A stretch of 32,673 bases of DNA from Paracoccaceae bacterium (GTDB taxonomy: Bacteria > Pseudomonadota > Alphaproteobacteria > Rhodobacterales > Rhodobacteraceae): NCBI GenBank assembly GCA_024763335.1, contig JANTFS010000008.1, positions 1 through 32,673 of the forward strand, written 5' to 3'. The notes under the pieces are model-generated. The model did no database searches and was not told the DNA's origin. It saw nothing but the letters and a program-made list of their open reading frames with translations. Of this stretch, positions 32,351-32,673 are shown in pieces; position 1 is the first letter of the stretch; each line of letters begins with the position of its first letter. A program made the translations under genes and the position numbers.

Positions 32351-32673
32351 ATGCCCCTTGCCGACGTTCTGGACCGGATTCGCGCCGAGGAGGCCCGGGT
32401 GGGCCGCGAGCCGGGGTCGACGAAACTCATCGCCGTGTCGAAGGTGCAGCCAATCGAGCGGGTGATTGCCGTGCTTGAGCAGGGGCACCGGCTGTTTGGC
32501 GAAAACAAGGTGCAGGAAGCCGCCGGCAAATGGCCGGATCTGCGCGCGCGCTTCCCGGATGTTGAGCTTCACCTGATCGGCCCGTTGCAGACCAACAAGG
32601 CCCGCCAGGCGATGCAGCTCTTCGACGCGATCGAAACGCTTGACCGCCCCAAGCTCGCGCGCACGATTGCGCG
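32351..32673 (+). CDS. YggS-family PLP-binding protein, 3' end cut by the window
   Basis: The first 107 codons of a protein of the YggS/PROSC family, which binds pyridoxal phosphate and keeps vitamin B6 and amino-acid pools in balance. The motif AVSKVQP carries the PLP-binding lysine, followed by FGENKVQEA and HLIGPLQTNKAR, all family signatures. GGAGG sits six bases ahead of the ATG. The ORF track does not list it because it runs off the window end. About half of the usual 220-230 residues are visible and intact. Confidence 0.93.
   Translation, partial: MPLADVLDRIRAEEARVGREPGSTKLIAVSKVQPIERVIAVLEQGHRLFGENKVQEAAGKWPDLRARFPDVELHLIGPLQTNKARQAMQLFDAIETLDRPKLARTIA

Overview
The window is chromosomal DNA of a high-GC alphaproteobacterium, most likely of the family Rhodobacteraceae (Roseobacter group). 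Supporting signs are a CcrM-type GANTC methyltransferase next to rnhB, an initiator tRNA of the alphaproteobacterial type, a Rhodobacter-type porin, a DUF3576 lipoprotein upstream of leuS, and a thiosulfate-oxidation (sox) cluster in the usual alphaproteobacterial gene order. I see no transposase, integrase, phage gene or CRISPR array. Species assignment is not possible by eye.

Layout. 1-290: a terminator, then tRNA-fMet with its own promoter. 450-7525: a sulfur-oxidation block. Two DUF302 proteins flank the left end, the minus-strand pair soxS-DUF302 diverges from soxVW, and soxXYZAB follows. No soxR and no soxCD are present. 7591-8469: a MetF-like reductase (minus) with a structured leader. 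8774-11028: a Kdo-transferase-like gene overlapping lpxK (lipid A assembly). 11025-12258: dciA-like gene and a DsbA-like thioredoxin (minus). 12338-14609: mutY and an alkB-type alkane monooxygenase (plus). 14703-17877: a UGT-like glycosyltransferase, ccrM and rnhB (minus). 17998-20000: small poorly characterised genes, including a membrane protein with a C-terminal OmpR-type winged helix. 20141-20217: tRNA-Arg(CCU). 20258-23563: a LacI regulator, an inositol-phosphatase/CysQ-like gene and a PmbA/TldD protease subunit (minus). 23680-25336: an SDR dehydrogenase overlapping a short crotonase-fold gene, then an HNH protein. 25644-30989: a flavoprotein, then holA, leuS and a DUF3576 lipoprotein (minus). 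31289-32673: a porin and the start of a YggS-type PLP-binding protein.

How genes work together. SoxXA, SoxYZ and SoxB are the periplasmic core of thiosulfate oxidation. SoxV, SoxW and SoxS supply and control reducing equivalents for it. Without SoxCD, the classic pathway cannot finish oxidising the SoxY-bound sulfane sulfur, so either soxCD is elsewhere or sulfur is handled differently; the soxS-linked DUF302 proteins are the obvious local unknowns. The kdtA-like/lpxK pair serves lipid A and core assembly. ccrM has a promoter region with a perfect DnaA box and GANTC sites, suggesting cell-cycle control.

Most notable observations: the SoxCD-less sox cluster with paired DUF302 genes and a strong terminator between soxA and soxB; a membrane-anchored C-terminal winged-helix regulator overlapping a small secreted-protein gene; an RNA leader with mutually exclusive pairings upstream of the MetF-like gene; the DnaA box in the ccrM promoter; and a crotonase lacking both usual catalytic glutamates. 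All coordinates and motifs were read by eye. No database search or folding computation was run.
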